Assembly (NCBI RefSeq): GCF_009769385.1 | Contig: NZ_ML775959.1 | Location: 124,001 to 188,000 of the forward strand | DNA length: 64,000 nucleotides | Source of the DNA: Saccharothrix deserti | GTDB taxonomy: Bacteria > Actinomycetota > Actinomycetes > Mycobacteriales > Pseudonocardiaceae | Direction: 5' to 3' | Part shown: in pieces, positions 7,521 through 18,642 of the stretch | Layout: every line of letters begins with the position of its first letter | How positions within the stretch are numbered: the first letter of the stretch is position 1 | The notes under the pieces: model-generated | What the model saw: the letters and a program-made list of their open reading frames with translations, nothing else | Told to the model about the DNA's origin: nothing | Databases searched by the model: none | Position numbers and translations under genes: made by a program

Positions 7521-8433
7521 CGTCAAGCCCCCCAGAGTAGTCGTGCGCGAAGGCGACGGGTCCCCTGGACCGCGAGACCTCATCGCCTTTGGTCCAACTA
7601 TTACCTGTTGTGCAGATCGTTTTCATCTGGTCGTCGACGTGTTCGAGACACGTGCTCCTGGAAGCGCGCCAAACCGACAAGCGGGACGCCGAAACGGCCC
7701 CGCGTGGTTCCCGGCTTTCCGAACCATTCCAGGAGTCCGCGGTGGTCGAATACCCCGCGGCTCAGACGAACGATCGAGCGCCATCACGTCGACACCGGCC
7801 AACGGTGCCCACCGGCCAACACGATCCCGGAAGGATCGTCACCGACTCCCCAGTCGCAACTTTCCAACCAATGCGTGGCACTGCTGATTGAGCAAAATTC
7901 CCCAGGTCAGGATACAGCAGCCGTCACCCGAGCGCGTGAACTTCTCGACAGCGTCGCAATTTGGTGCAGCTGGTGAGGTATCCGAAAGACATCATGATCA
8001 CTGATAGTCCCCCATATCAGTTCACCAATTGATTTTAGTCTCCCATGAGGTGGCACACTCGTCAACCGGACCGTTCAGGGTCACCCGGTTGGGTCAGTCG
8101 AAATGGTCGGAAGCCCCCATTTGGCAGCACGCCTTAGCCATAATGCCACCGGAGCCTCTAATGCATCGGGGGCCTCGGCTCGAGGTGATCTCGGTGTGGT
8201 TGCGCCGTGGATCTGTCGGACGAGTCGTGGGCTCGGATGAGGCGATCACCGGCCTGGGGTGATCGCACGCCGAACCAGTTCCTGTCACCGGACGGGAAAG
8301 ATCGGGTCTACCGGATCCTGAACAGGGGAAGACCGTTGGCAGCCAAGCAGGTCCGCCGCTCGAACGCGGCCAACACCCGCTGACCACCCCAAGGGCCGTC
8401 GACCTGTTAGGACTGTGGGCCGTGCGTGACCGC
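7521..8433. other. About 0.9 kb without a supported gene, lower GC than its surroundings
   Basis: The stretch is visibly richer in A and T, especially 7840-8160, than the rest of the window. It contains only short open frames with no domain I recognise and no convincing Shine-Dalgarno. It may be a decayed insertion or a regulatory region for the LuxR-type gene; I see no terminal inverted repeats. Confidence 0.4.
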
Positions 8434-9567
8434 TCAGGCACGCAGCGCAGGAACGCCGTCCCACGACGGTTCGATGGTGCGCAGCAGCCACGGCTGCGGG
8501 GTGTCGTCCGGTACGTCGCGGTCCGGCTGCACCACCGCGAGCGTGAGCACGGGCACGCGCGGCACGCCGACCGCGACCACGCCGTTGCCGTCACCGGCCA
8601 TCCACATCGTGCCCGTGTCGGCGATGTTGGCGATCACGTCCAGGTCGGGGAGGGGGAACCGCACCACCGCCGTGCCGCCCGGCAGCTGGGCGAGTCCGGC
8701 GACCTCGTGATCGGCTTCCCAGGGGAAGAGCGTGACGGGGACGGGTGTCCACTCCGTCGCCGACTCGGCAGCCGCCACCGCCTCGCGGTAGAACGTGCCG
8801 AGGAGGAGCGAAGTCGGCACCATGACGGCGGCGAAGACGAGCAGGAGCCCGCCGACCACCAGACCGGCCGGCGACAGCGGCCACACGCCCAGTGCCACCG
8901 GCACGGCGCCGAGCACCGCCGGTCCGGCGGACCACAGCCAGGAGCGCGTGCCCCAGCGGAAGCCGCGGAACGCCCGCGCCACCGCCGGGTCGTCCAGCGG
9001 CCGGCCGATCACGTGCGGCTCGCGTTCACGTGGACGCACGTCGGTCTCGTCCACCCGCACCGGGAACATGCGGCACAGGCCCGCGACGCGGACCACGGCC
9101 CTGCCCTGGTCGTCCGGCCGGCACAGGAACACCTCCTGCCGGTCGAGCACCAGGTCCGGCACGTCGGGCAGCGCGCCGCGCAGGACGAGCGTTCCCTCCG
9201 GGGCGAAGACCAGGAGCCGTTCCTCCTCCCACTGCCCGCCATCGGCCGCGGCCGTCGCGGGGACGCGGCGCCACGGTCGGTCGAGCAGTCCACGCCGGCG
9301 CGGCGCCGTCTCGACCCGGTGCGCCAGCGGCGGGATCCCGGCCGCGAGACCCAGCAGCCCGAGCACCACCACGGCCGCCACGCTGCCGGGCGTGGCCGGG
9401 AAGAACACCGCGAGGCTCCCCGCGACCGCCAGGAGCCCCACCGCGACGGCAGCGAACACGCGCCAGACATCGCGGAACTCGTCGAGGGCCAGGCCGGTGG
9501 ACCAGTCGTCCACCGCCGGGACGTCCGTGCGCGGTTCCAGGTACGCGGGTCTCATCGCCGTTGCCAT
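8434..9567 (-). CDS. Membrane protein of unknown function, four predicted TM helices
   Basis: I do not recognise this 377-residue protein. After about 30 polar residues come two hydrophobic helices (VFAAVAVGLLAVAGSLAVFF and the following SVAAVVVLGLLGLAAGI). A soluble loop of about 130 residues follows, then two more helices (AVLGAVPVALGVWPL and LVVGGLLLVFAAVMVPTSLL), and a C-terminal soluble domain of about 120 residues with many Asp and Val. A second ATG four codons downstream is an alternative start. The codon pattern is fully typical of the host, so this is a real gene; its role cannot be inferred from its neighbours. Confidence 0.7.
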   Translation of the reverse strand: MATAMRPAYLEPRTDVPAVDDWSTGLALDEFRDVWRVFAAVAVGLLAVAGSLAVFFPATPGSVAAVVVLGLLGLAAGIPPLAHRVETAPRRRGLLDRPWRRVPATAAADGGQWEEERLLVFAPEGTLVLRGALPDVPDLVLDRQEVFLCRPDDQGRAVVRVAGLCRMFPVRVDETDVRPREREPHVIGRPLDDPAVARAFRGFRWGTRSWLWSAGPAVLGAVPVALGVWPLSPAGLVVGGLLLVFAAVMVPTSLLLGTFYREAVAAAESATEWTPVPVTLFPWEADHEVAGLAQLPGGTAVVRFPLPDLDVIANIADTGTMWMAGDGNGVVAVGVPRVPVLTLAVVQPDRDVPDDTPQPWLLRTIEPSWDGVPALRA

Positions 9568-9606
9568 CCCCCACACAGACCGGCCTTGATCGTCCACACT
9601 ACCCAC

Positions 9607-9720
9607 GTGGTGCGGGGGATGCGGCGGATTTACGACGTCGAGCAGCAGGTACGCGAGTTCTGCGACACGGCGGGACGGGTGTTCCCGGTGGGCCGGTGGG
9701 TGGCCACCAAGCCTCGCTGA
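9607..9720 (+). CDS. Possible 37-codon ORF
   Basis: The GTG-initiated frame reads VVRGMRRIYDVEQQVREFCD and continues for 17 more residues. It has GC-rich third positions and lies divergent to the membrane-protein gene. No Shine-Dalgarno stands out and I recognise no family, so this could equally be chance in a promoter region. Confidence 0.2.
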   Translation: MVRGMRRIYDVEQQVREFCDTAGRVFPVGRWVATKPR

Positions 9721-9796
9721 CCCGACTGTCACCGTGCCGCCGTCCGACAACGCCGCCGACCGCATTCGTCGGGTCGATGCGGGTGGCAGGCGGGAG

Positions 9797-10381
9797 TCAC
9801 CAGTGGCCGAAGTGGACTGCCTCGTCGAACGGCCTGCGCTTGCGGGTGAGTGGAGAAGCGCCTTCCGAGATGCCCTCCTCCGCCCCGTGCCCGATCGCGA
9901 TCGCGCCGATCGGCACGTGGTCGGCGGGCACGCCGAACTCCTCGCGGACCTTGTCGAAATCGTCCGCGCCGATGCCGAAGTACACCGCGCCGAGCCCTTC
10001 GTCCACGGCGGTCTGCAGGATCAGCAGCACGGCCATACCGGTGTCGACGTGCCAGAACGGCACCGGCCAGTGGTCCTCGCTGCGGTCGGTCCACCCCTTG
10101 TCCGGTTCGGCGTACCGGTCGAGGTAGGCGTCCTTCACCGCGAACGCGATCACGACGACCGGCGCGGCCTTCACCGAGTCGAACGTCCAGAGCCGGATCA
10201 GCTCGTAGAACCGCGCCAGTTCCCCACCCCGCAGCACGAGGAACGCCTGGCCCTGCGAGAACCCGGCCGACGGCCCGCGCAACGCGTTGCGCATGATCCG
10301 CCGCACGCTCTCGTCGGACACGGGCTCATCGGTGAACTCGCGCACCATGCGCCTGCGGCGCACCACGTCCTGGAATTCCAC
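9797..10381 (-). CDS. Nitroreductase-family FMN oxidoreductase
   Basis: This is a 194-residue nitroreductase-fold protein. The N-terminal RRRRMVREFTDEPV carries the Arg pair that contacts FMN phosphate, LRGPSAGFSQ follows, and the C-terminal half has GLGAVYFGIGADDFDKVREEFGVP and VPIGAIAIGH, typical of the family. Members reduce nitro, quinone or enone groups with NAD(P)H and FMN as dimers. I chose the GTG at 10381, which follows GGGGG, over an upstream ATG that would run into the preceding gene. It is the last gene of the run below the RNA-repair pair, 50 bp downstream. Confidence 0.85.
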   Translation of the reverse strand: MEFQDVVRRRRMVREFTDEPVSDESVRRIMRNALRGPSAGFSQGQAFLVLRGGELARFYELIRLWTFDSVKAAPVVVIAFAVKDAYLDRYAEPDKGWTDRSEDHWPVPFWHVDTGMAVLLILQTAVDEGLGAVYFGIGADDFDKVREEFGVPADHVPIGAIAIGHGAEEGISEGASPLTRKRRPFDEAVHFGHW

Positions 10382-10430
10382 GGCACCCCCGATATCGGTC
10401 GAACCTGATCCGATCGTAGGACCGCCGGCC

Positions 10431-13079
10431 TCAACGCAGGGGCGGTACGTCACCGTTCTTCACCCGGACGACGTCGACGCCCCGCAGCCCGGTCTTCCAC
10501 GGGGCAACCAGATCAGCGAGCACGGCGGCGGACACCGGACCGCGGCCGAGACCGATCGCGTACCGCACGGCGTCCGGCCCCCGCGCGACCGGCCGGGGCC
10601 ACGCGTGCGCGTCCGGCGTGCCCGCCGCCTCCAACGCGGTGAGCAGCGCCCGCATCCGGCCGCGCACCGGGCCGACGAGATCGTGCGGCACCGTGACCAC
10701 GGCCCACGCCGCGTGCACGCGGTGCGCGTCCGGCGGCGCCAACAGCCCCTCGCGACCGCCGTCCACGATCTCCCACGCCCGGTACAGCTCGGCCGTCAGG
10801 AGGTCGCGGAACCCGGGACCGACTTGCGAGGTGCACGAGCGCACGGGAGCGGTCGGCGTCATGATCGTCACCGGTGCGCCCGTGCGTTGCGGTGACGTCA
10901 CCAGGCCGATCGGGTTCCGCCAGTCCCACGCCGCCCACGTGGCGAAGAAGCCGGCGAGCAGGTCGGGGCCGTCCCACTCGCGCACGGTCCGCGCCGCGAG
11001 CACCGACCACCCCAAACCAGGCACACCGCCGAACGGCGCCGAATCCAGACCACGCGCCCTGGCCCACGCCTTGACCTCACGGGCGAGACGCGCGAAACCC
11101 TCCCGCTCACCGACCGCCGCGAGCACCGCCTCCGCATCGCTGATCGCACTCAGCGCCACCATCGCACTCGGCGCCACCTCGGAACCACCCGCCACGGTGA
11201 GATCGACCCCGAGCCCGTCCACGACCAGGCGCAACCCCGGCGACCGGGCGCCGACCACCGGCCGAACCCCCGCACCCGGCAGCACGGCGGCCACCCGGTC
11301 GGCCACGGTCGCCGGATCGGACACCACGGCGACCAGGTCCAGATCCGCGTCGGGCAAAGCACACCCCATCCGCCGCGAACCGACCACGTGCACCGCATCG
11401 AGCGCCGAGGCCAACGTGCGAGCGACACGGTCGGCCACCGCGTCCAGCGACGGGCCCGGCGCACTCGCGGGCTCCTCGAACCACCTCACCTCACCGGTCC
11501 CCAGCGCGACCGCCGCACGGGGAACCATCGGCCCGTCACCCCGACGCGACAGCACCACGACCTCGTCCACCCGGTCCGACCACGCGCCGATCCGCTCGGC
11601 CGCCTGCCGCGACCGGCCGACCGTGAGGTGCGGGGTGAAGTCGTCGCGAGTCCGGCACGCGGGGAAACGCCGCAGCACGGCGTCGTGCAGGGCCGTCCAA
11701 GGCGCGACACCCGCCGCGGCCGGGTCGAGCCAGACCACGTCCCGCCCGAACGAACGCACCCCCTCCACCCGCACCGGAAACGCCGGCACCTCCGCGACCG
11801 CCTCGGACAGCAGCGCAACGGCCCGCTCGAAGTCCGATTCCGGCACGAACCCGAACAGCACCGTGACGTGCGGCGGCCAGCGGCCGGCACGGGGATCGTG
11901 CTCGCGGCGGACCGTGTCGACCTCCGGCAACGGTCCCGGCAGCCACACCACCGCAGTACGCGGCGTGGGCGACGAGTCCAGCACGTCGGCGGACGGCACG
12001 ACCGGCTCCACCCGCGCCAGCACCCCGTAGTGGTCGGACGCGAACAGCCCATCGGCGGGCAGGGTGCCCACCAACTCGGCCCCGACGCACCGCAGCCGTC
12101 CGCGCACGAACACCCGGTCGAGCCGCGCCGCCCGCCCCGACAGCGACGAGACGGCGGCCAGCGGGTTGGCGGCGGGGTCGAACGTCGGCAGCTCGTCGTC
12201 TCGCGCTTCGAGCCACGCGTCCCGCATCCCGAGCGCGGCGGCCGGTCGCCGTCCACCGTCGTTGAAGTCGCCGACCAGCACCACATCGCCCTCCACCCCG
12301 GCGAACGCCTCCGCGACGCGCGCCAGCTGGGCACGCCGCTTCGACGGCCCGTTCTCGGTGTGGTCGCTGGTCAGGTGCGTGGCCGCGACGACGAGCGGAC
12401 CGGAGCCGGTCTCGACCACGACAGCGCTGACGGCCTTGTGCGCACCGAGCGCGAACCGCCCGGCCTCGATCACGGGCAGGCGGCTCAACACCACCAGACC
12501 CGTGCGGTCGACGTCCGGGCCGACCGGGTCGACATCCAACGTGTAGCCCGCGCGCACCCACGGCTGGGCGATGAGCGCGGCGAGCAGGTCGGGTTCGACC
12601 TCCTGGAGCGCGATGACGTCCGCGTCAGCCGCCGCCAGTTCGCCGAACAGCAGCGGCCGGCGGCGGGCCGTGTCGATGCGGTCGCTGTCGTAGCGGTCCC
12701 ACAGGACGTTCCAGGTCAGCACGCGCACGGTGTCCGCCGGCGTGCCCACGGGCCCGGTCGGCACCCACCCGTTCAACGGGTCCCAGGCGTGCGGCGTGCT
12801 CGCGGTGAACGACGGCGGGCGCAGCCGACGCGGCGCACGCACCCGCCCGGCCGTCGACTCGCCTACGCGGTCGAGCCCGCCGACCCGGTCCCACACCACC
12901 TCGCCGTCCGCCTCCACGAACAGCACCCGGTGCCACGGCACCTCACCGCCGGGCGTGAACGCGGGCAGTGCGACGCGCTTGGGCGGGGCCCCGCGCTGCT
13001 GGACGCCGAACACGAACCGGGCCGGGTCGAACCGCGGGTCCCAGCGGATCTGGTGGTAGACCTCTTCACTGGTGCGCAT
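10431..13079 (-). CDS. Multidomain RNA-repair protein: MJ1316 + EEP nuclease + 2H phosphoesterase + nucleotidyltransferase
   Basis: This 882-residue protein has four catalytic or binding parts in order. Residues 1-75 match the MJ1316/DUF504 RNA cyclic-end recognition domain (RTSEEVYHQIRWD). Residues about 105-365 are an endonuclease/exonuclease/phosphatase domain with LTWNVLWD, ALQEVE, VGDFND and ASDHYG. Residues about 375-560 are a 2H (2'-5' RNA ligase-like) phosphoesterase with PPHVTVLF and TPHLTVGR. From about 575 there is a pol-beta type nucleotidyltransferase (GSRRMGCALPDADLDL) with a poly(A)-polymerase-like helical region. The domains suggest recognition, trimming and re-tailing of cut RNA 3' ends. 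Its ATG shares one base with the stop of the ligase-kinase gene (TGATG), so the two are translationally coupled. Confidence 0.87.
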   Translation of the reverse strand: MRTSEEVYHQIRWDPRFDPARFVFGVQQRGAPPKRVALPAFTPGGEVPWHRVLFVEADGEVVWDRVGGLDRVGESTAGRVRAPRRLRPPSFTASTPHAWDPLNGWVPTGPVGTPADTVRVLTWNVLWDRYDSDRIDTARRRPLLFGELAAADADVIALQEVEPDLLAALIAQPWVRAGYTLDVDPVGPDVDRTGLVVLSRLPVIEAGRFALGAHKAVSAVVVETGSGPLVVAATHLTSDHTENGPSKRRAQLARVAEAFAGVEGDVVLVGDFNDGGRRPAAALGMRDAWLEARDDELPTFDPAANPLAAVSSLSGRAARLDRVFVRGRLRCVGAELVGTLPADGLFASDHYGVLARVEPVVPSADVLDSSPTPRTAVVWLPGPLPEVDTVRREHDPRAGRWPPHVTVLFGFVPESDFERAVALLSEAVAEVPAFPVRVEGVRSFGRDVVWLDPAAAGVAPWTALHDAVLRRFPACRTRDDFTPHLTVGRSRQAAERIGAWSDRVDEVVVLSRRGDGPMVPRAAVALGTGEVRWFEEPASAPGPSLDAVADRVARTLASALDAVHVVGSRRMGCALPDADLDLVAVVSDPATVADRVAAVLPGAGVRPVVGARSPGLRLVVDGLGVDLTVAGGSEVAPSAMVALSAISDAEAVLAAVGEREGFARLAREVKAWARARGLDSAPFGGVPGLGWSVLAARTVREWDGPDLLAGFFATWAAWDWRNPIGLVTSPQRTGAPVTIMTPTAPVRSCTSQVGPGFRDLLTAELYRAWEIVDGGREGLLAPPDAHRVHAAWAVVTVPHDLVGPVRGRMRALLTALEAAGTPDAHAWPRPVARGPDAVRYAIGLGRGPVSAAVLADLVAPWKTGLRGVDVVRVKNGDVPPLR

Positions 13080-14746
13080 CACGGCTCCCCGACGTCGTCC
13101 ACGGTGCCGGCCGCACCGACGTACCACGTGCGGTGGGCCTGCCACGGGTACGGCGGGCTGAACCGCCGCACCTGCGCGTCCAGTACGGCGGGCGGCACAG
13201 GGTGCGCTCGCGTTCCGTTGCGCCGGGCGACCTCCCGTTCGTCGACCAGCACCACGGCGTGCGTCACCATCGCATCGTGACGCCGGGCGACCGCGTGCAC
13301 CAACGACCGCTGCTGGTCGACGAGCGAGGTGGCGTCCCACACGACGGTCCCGCCGGCACGCAGCGCGGCGTCGAGCCGGTCGAGCCCGTCCCGCAGCACC
13401 CGGGCGTTGGCGCGCTGGTCGGCCCGGTCACCCGCCTCGTCACGCAGGTCGTCCAGCGAGACCCGCACGTCCACGTCGGGCAGTCCGGCGGCGAACGTCG
13501 TCTTGCCGCTCCCCGAGAGCCCCACCAGGTGCACCAGGCACGGGAAGTCACCCGACCGCCACCGCCACGTCGCGGCGACCGCCTCATCGACGTCCAGCAC
13601 CCGCCCGGCCCGGATGCTCGCGTCCCTGGCCTCTGCCCAGCACCGATCGGCGGCACGACCGTGCCCCAGCCGCTCGCGCAGCCCCGAGCGCAGCCGTTCG
13701 AACGACCCGACGTCCTCGGCGTGCAGCGCGGACCAGGCGACCTGATCACGCGCGTCACCCGCGTCATCAGCGAGGACGGCGGCCGACACCGCGTGCAGCA
13801 CGTCCAGGTCGACCGCCGTCGACATCCGCAGCAACCCCGCCCGGCGCGCGTCGTCGGGGAACGGCTGGTGCAGCAGGCGGTGCAGGCCCACGAGATCACC
13901 GACACGACGTGCCACCGCGACACCGACCGAACCCGCCGACAACGGCATCACCCGACCGCGCCGGACCCGGTGCAACGCCGCCGCGAGCACACCCGCCAGC
14001 CGCGCGTCCCCCGTCCCGCCCAGCCCGGAGGCGACCGCTGCCGGCTCCACGTCACCCTCGACCCCGACCACCTTGAGCAGTTCCGCGACATCGAACAGCG
14101 CGCCGGACCGCACGTCCCACAGCACGGACGCCGGACCGAGCCCGTTCTCCACCACCGGAGCCGTCATCCAATGAGTGTCGGTCTGCACGTGACGGGCGCG
14201 CACCCACTTGGCCACCCGCCGACCGAACTCGGCGCGCTCGAACCCGTCGACGGTCCGCACGACGAAGCCCTCCTGCCGCGCCGTGTCGACGTGCAGCTTC
14301 CGCAGCGCGCGCTCGTCGAACACCCCGCGCCACAGCACCGGGGGAGTGGGCACGCCCACGTCCCGCAGGAACCGCACGGTGCGGTCCCAGTCGAGGCACC
14401 GGTCGCCGTCCCACACGGAGAACCCGTAGAACCAGCTCTCCAGGTCCGAGTACCCGATCGAGTGACGCGCGTAGACGTTCTCGCCGTAGATCCGCCGCCC
14501 GGCCGGCAACCGCGACCCGATCCGCCCCTGGAGCCCCTTGACCCACGACCGGGACGGGTGGTGCGCCGAATCGAGCGACCGGGCGTGCATCCCGTCCGCG
14601 TACAGGGTGGTGTTCTCGCCGTCGAGCTTCTCGGTGACCACGACCTCACGGCCGCGCAGCCCGCCCAAGTCGACGACCCGCACGTCGTCCGCCGACACCC
14701 CCGGCGACCACGGGAGGTGCGGCGTGCGCGGGTACTGAGCACGCAT
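13079..14746 (-). CDS. RNA ligase fused to P-loop polynucleotide kinase
   Basis: This 555-residue protein joins an RNA ligase to a 5' kinase. The nucleotidyltransferase motif is EKLDGEN with the adenylated Lys at position 40. GENVYARHSIGY, EGFVVRT and KWVRARH correspond to the later ligase motifs. A helical linker leads to a P-loop kinase with VGLSGSGKTTF near residue 415 and a downstream WDATSL and RRNGTR lid region, as in T4 Pnkp-like enzymes. It would phosphorylate and reseal RNA breaks. GGGAGG lies just before the chosen ATG. Its partner downstream supplies end recognition, 3' processing and nucleotide addition. It is divergent from htpG with 138 bp between. Confidence 0.87.
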   Translation of the reverse strand: MRAQYPRTPHLPWSPGVSADDVRVVDLGGLRGREVVVTEKLDGENTTLYADGMHARSLDSAHHPSRSWVKGLQGRIGSRLPAGRRIYGENVYARHSIGYSDLESWFYGFSVWDGDRCLDWDRTVRFLRDVGVPTPPVLWRGVFDERALRKLHVDTARQEGFVVRTVDGFERAEFGRRVAKWVRARHVQTDTHWMTAPVVENGLGPASVLWDVRSGALFDVAELLKVVGVEGDVEPAAVASGLGGTGDARLAGVLAAALHRVRRGRVMPLSAGSVGVAVARRVGDLVGLHRLLHQPFPDDARRAGLLRMSTAVDLDVLHAVSAAVLADDAGDARDQVAWSALHAEDVGSFERLRSGLRERLGHGRAADRCWAEARDASIRAGRVLDVDEAVAATWRWRSGDFPCLVHLVGLSGSGKTTFAAGLPDVDVRVSLDDLRDEAGDRADQRANARVLRDGLDRLDAALRAGGTVVWDATSLVDQQRSLVHAVARRHDAMVTHAVVLVDEREVARRNGTRAHPVPPAVLDAQVRRFSPPYPWQAHRTWYVGAAGTVDDVGEP

Positions 14747-14884
14747 GACCCCTCCCACCACTGGATTCGCGAGAACCATAGAGACCGCCGACCCGGATCA
14801 CCGACCGGTTTTCGGTGCCTCACCCGCCGGGCCCGCGAATGGATACCATTGCCGGTCGACGAAGGTCGGACAGAAAGGAAGAAC

Positions 14885-16753
<1,869 letters not shown>

Positions 16754-16776
16754 CCCGTCGAGCGTGAACGCGTGGC

Positions 16777-16808
16777 GCGGCTCCCGGCCGGTGTCGACCG
16801 GGAGCCGC
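16777..16808. terminator. Convergent terminator between htpG and the SnoaL-like gene
   Basis: Perfect 11-bp arms (GCGGCTCCCGG and its complement) enclose a 10-base loop, 23 bases after the htpG stop and just before the stop of the opposing gene. It can serve both directions. Confidence 0.75.
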
Positions 16809-16826
16809 ACCACGGTTCGGCGTCGA

Positions 16827-17768
16827 TCAGAACATGGTGTTGTCGTTGAGGGAAGTCTCCGGCACGTCCTGGACCACGTCCCAGTGCTCGACGACCTTCC
16901 CGTCGCGGACGCGGAAGATGTCCACCACGGCCTGGCCGCGGTCGGTGGGGTTGAGCCGGATGTGGGCGTGGATCGCCACGAGGTCACCGTCGGCGATCAC
17001 GCGCTTGCGTTCCACGATCATGTTCGGGAACGCCTGGAAGAACGAGGCGAACTGCTCGCGCAGACCGGCCGAGCCGCTGGCGATGTCGGGGTTGTGCTGG
17101 TGGTACTCCGGGGCCAGGTACTCGACCGCGTCGGGGTCCTTGTCGACCATGAGCTGGTCGAAGTACCCGACCGCCACCTTCTCGCTGTAGGCCGTCTGCC
17201 GGCGCGGGCCCGGCTGGTTCGTCCTCGGGTGGCTGACCGTGGAGAACATGTCGTTGCCGCTGACGGTCGTCTCCGGGACCTCCTGCACGACGTCCCAGTG
17301 CTCGGCGATCATGCCGTGCTGGAAGCGGAAGATGTCGACGACGGCCGATCCGCGCCCGCCCGGCGTGAAGATCGGGTTGGAGTGCACCATGACCAGGTCG
17401 CCCTGGGCGAGGACCCGCTTGACGTTGTAGGTCATGTTCGGGAACTGCGTGCTGATGTTGCGGGCGAAGTCCTTGATGGCCTGCACGCCGTCCGGTGCCT
17501 GGGCGTTGTGCTGGATGTAGTCGGGACGGATGTGACGGTCCGCAATGGACAGGTCACCATCCTCGAAGAGCCCCCTGAGCACGCGGACGGCGACGGCCTT
17601 GTTGCGTTCCTGCGCGAACGGGTTCTGCCAGAACTCCCCGGCGACCCGACCGGGCGACGACGCGGGCGCGGGCGAGGCGGAGGCGGGCGCGATACCGGTC
17701 ACGGTGCCGACGGTCGCCGCGGCCAGGAGAGCGGCGAAGGCTCTGCGGGACATGGGGGTGCTGCGCAT
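16827..17768 (-). CDS. Secreted tandem SnoaL-like (NTF2-fold) protein
   Basis: This 313-residue protein has a Tat-like signal (MSRRAFAALLAAATVG) followed by two copies of a SnoaL-like domain, roughly residues 55-180 and 185-313. Each copy has an NPDI/HN-type segment, an FPNM helix end, a GDLV strand and a closing VVDIFR...EHWDVVQ strand pair. The copies resemble each other strongly (EHWDVVQEVPETTVSGNDMF against EHWDVVQDVPETSLNDNTMF), so an internal duplication is plain. The fold binds hydrophobic ligands, and some members are polyketide cyclases, but extracytoplasmic ones mostly lack a known role. GGAG nine bases before the ATG supports the start. It precedes no partner gene; a YceI gene lies upstream on the same strand. 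Confidence 0.8.
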   Translation of the reverse strand: MRSTPMSRRAFAALLAAATVGTVTGIAPASASPAPASSPGRVAGEFWQNPFAQERNKAVAVRVLRGLFEDGDLSIADRHIRPDYIQHNAQAPDGVQAIKDFARNISTQFPNMTYNVKRVLAQGDLVMVHSNPIFTPGGRGSAVVDIFRFQHGMIAEHWDVVQEVPETTVSGNDMFSTVSHPRTNQPGPRRQTAYSEKVAVGYFDQLMVDKDPDAVEYLAPEYHQHNPDIASGSAGLREQFASFFQAFPNMIVERKRVIADGDLVAIHAHIRLNPTDRGQAVVDIFRVRDGKVVEHWDVVQDVPETSLNDNTMF

Positions 17769-17807
17769 GACGGTGTTCTCCAATTGTGTGGGACGAAGGG
17801 TGGGGGA

Positions 17808-18527
17808 TTACTGCGCGCGGCCGAAGGCGAGCAGGAACTCGATGGTTCCCGCGTCCTCGACGGCGATACCGCCGAAGTTCGGCGCGTCCACGCCGTAGTC
17901 GGCGAACGTGACGGGGATGGAGCCGTTGACCCGGAATCCGTCGGCGGTGCGCTGGGCGGTGAGGTCGAAGGTGACGGAGTTCGTCCGGCCGCGGATGGTC
18001 AGGTCACCCGTCGCGCGTGCGGTGACCTGTTGGCCCACCTCCGGCGTCGACCCGAGGTCGACGGGGCCGGTGAGCGCGAAGGTGGCCGTCGGGTACTGCT
18101 CGGTGTTCATGATCCCGCCGCGGAACTGGCTGTCGCGCTGGTCCCTGTCGCTGCGCACCGAGGCCATGTCGACGGTGAACGTTCCGCTGACGACGCTGGC
18201 GCCCGCGATCGCCAGGTCGCCGGTCACCTGCTCGGTGCGGCCGACGGCGGTGACGTTCTGCCCGAAGAGGACCTCGTCGACGCGGTAGCCGGCCTGCGAG
18301 CCGCTGGTCACCCGCCAGGCGCCGTCGATGTCCGCCTGCACCGCGGAGCCGGAGGAGCCGCCGGCGGGCACTTCCGCCGATGATCCCGGAGCGTCGAGCG
18401 TGAGGGCGGCGGGCGCCGGTTCCTGGATGAAGTTGATGTAGACGTACGGCCCGACCGTCACGGCCGCGACCAGCACGGCTCCGGTGATCAGCCAGCGCTT
18501 CCAGTGCCTGCGGATGGTGCTCGGCAT
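17808..18527 (-). CDS. Membrane-anchored YceI-family lipocalin-like protein
   Basis: This 239-residue protein has one N-terminal membrane anchor (WLITGAVLVAAVTVGPYVYI, about residues 12-31) and a low-complexity spacer. A YceI domain runs from about residue 65: GAWRVTSGSQAGYRV, VSGTFTVDMASVRSD, SQFRGGIMNTEQYPTATF, GDLTIRGRTNSVTFDL. YceI proteins form a beta-barrel that binds isoprenoids in an extracytoplasmic setting. It lies 39 bp upstream of the SnoaL-like gene on the same strand, so the two may form an operon of exported ligand-binding proteins. Confidence 0.88.
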   Translation of the reverse strand: MPSTIRRHWKRWLITGAVLVAAVTVGPYVYINFIQEPAPAALTLDAPGSSAEVPAGGSSGSAVQADIDGAWRVTSGSQAGYRVDEVLFGQNVTAVGRTEQVTGDLAIAGASVVSGTFTVDMASVRSDRDQRDSQFRGGIMNTEQYPTATFALTGPVDLGSTPEVGQQVTARATGDLTIRGRTNSVTFDLTAQRTADGFRVNGSIPVTFADYGVDAPNFGGIAVEDAGTIEFLLAFGRAQ

Positions 18528-18642
18528 TGTTACCTCGCAGAGTTAGTACTAACTTGAAAATTCAAATAGCTGTGCGGGGGTGCCCCGCGTCGACGTGGTG
18601 CGGCTCAGCCCGTGGGCGGCCGGGAGTCCTTCGGGTGGGGGA

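Noticed and set aside
8029..8262. 77-codon plus-strand frame in the AT-richer gap
   Set aside because: No domain, no ribosome site and atypical codon use; the opposite strand is no better, so I left the stretch uncalled.
11388..13280. 630-codon plus-strand open frame opposite the RNA-repair gene
   Set aside because: Arg/His/Pro-rich translation without domains; the minus strand encodes four recognisable domains over the same bases.
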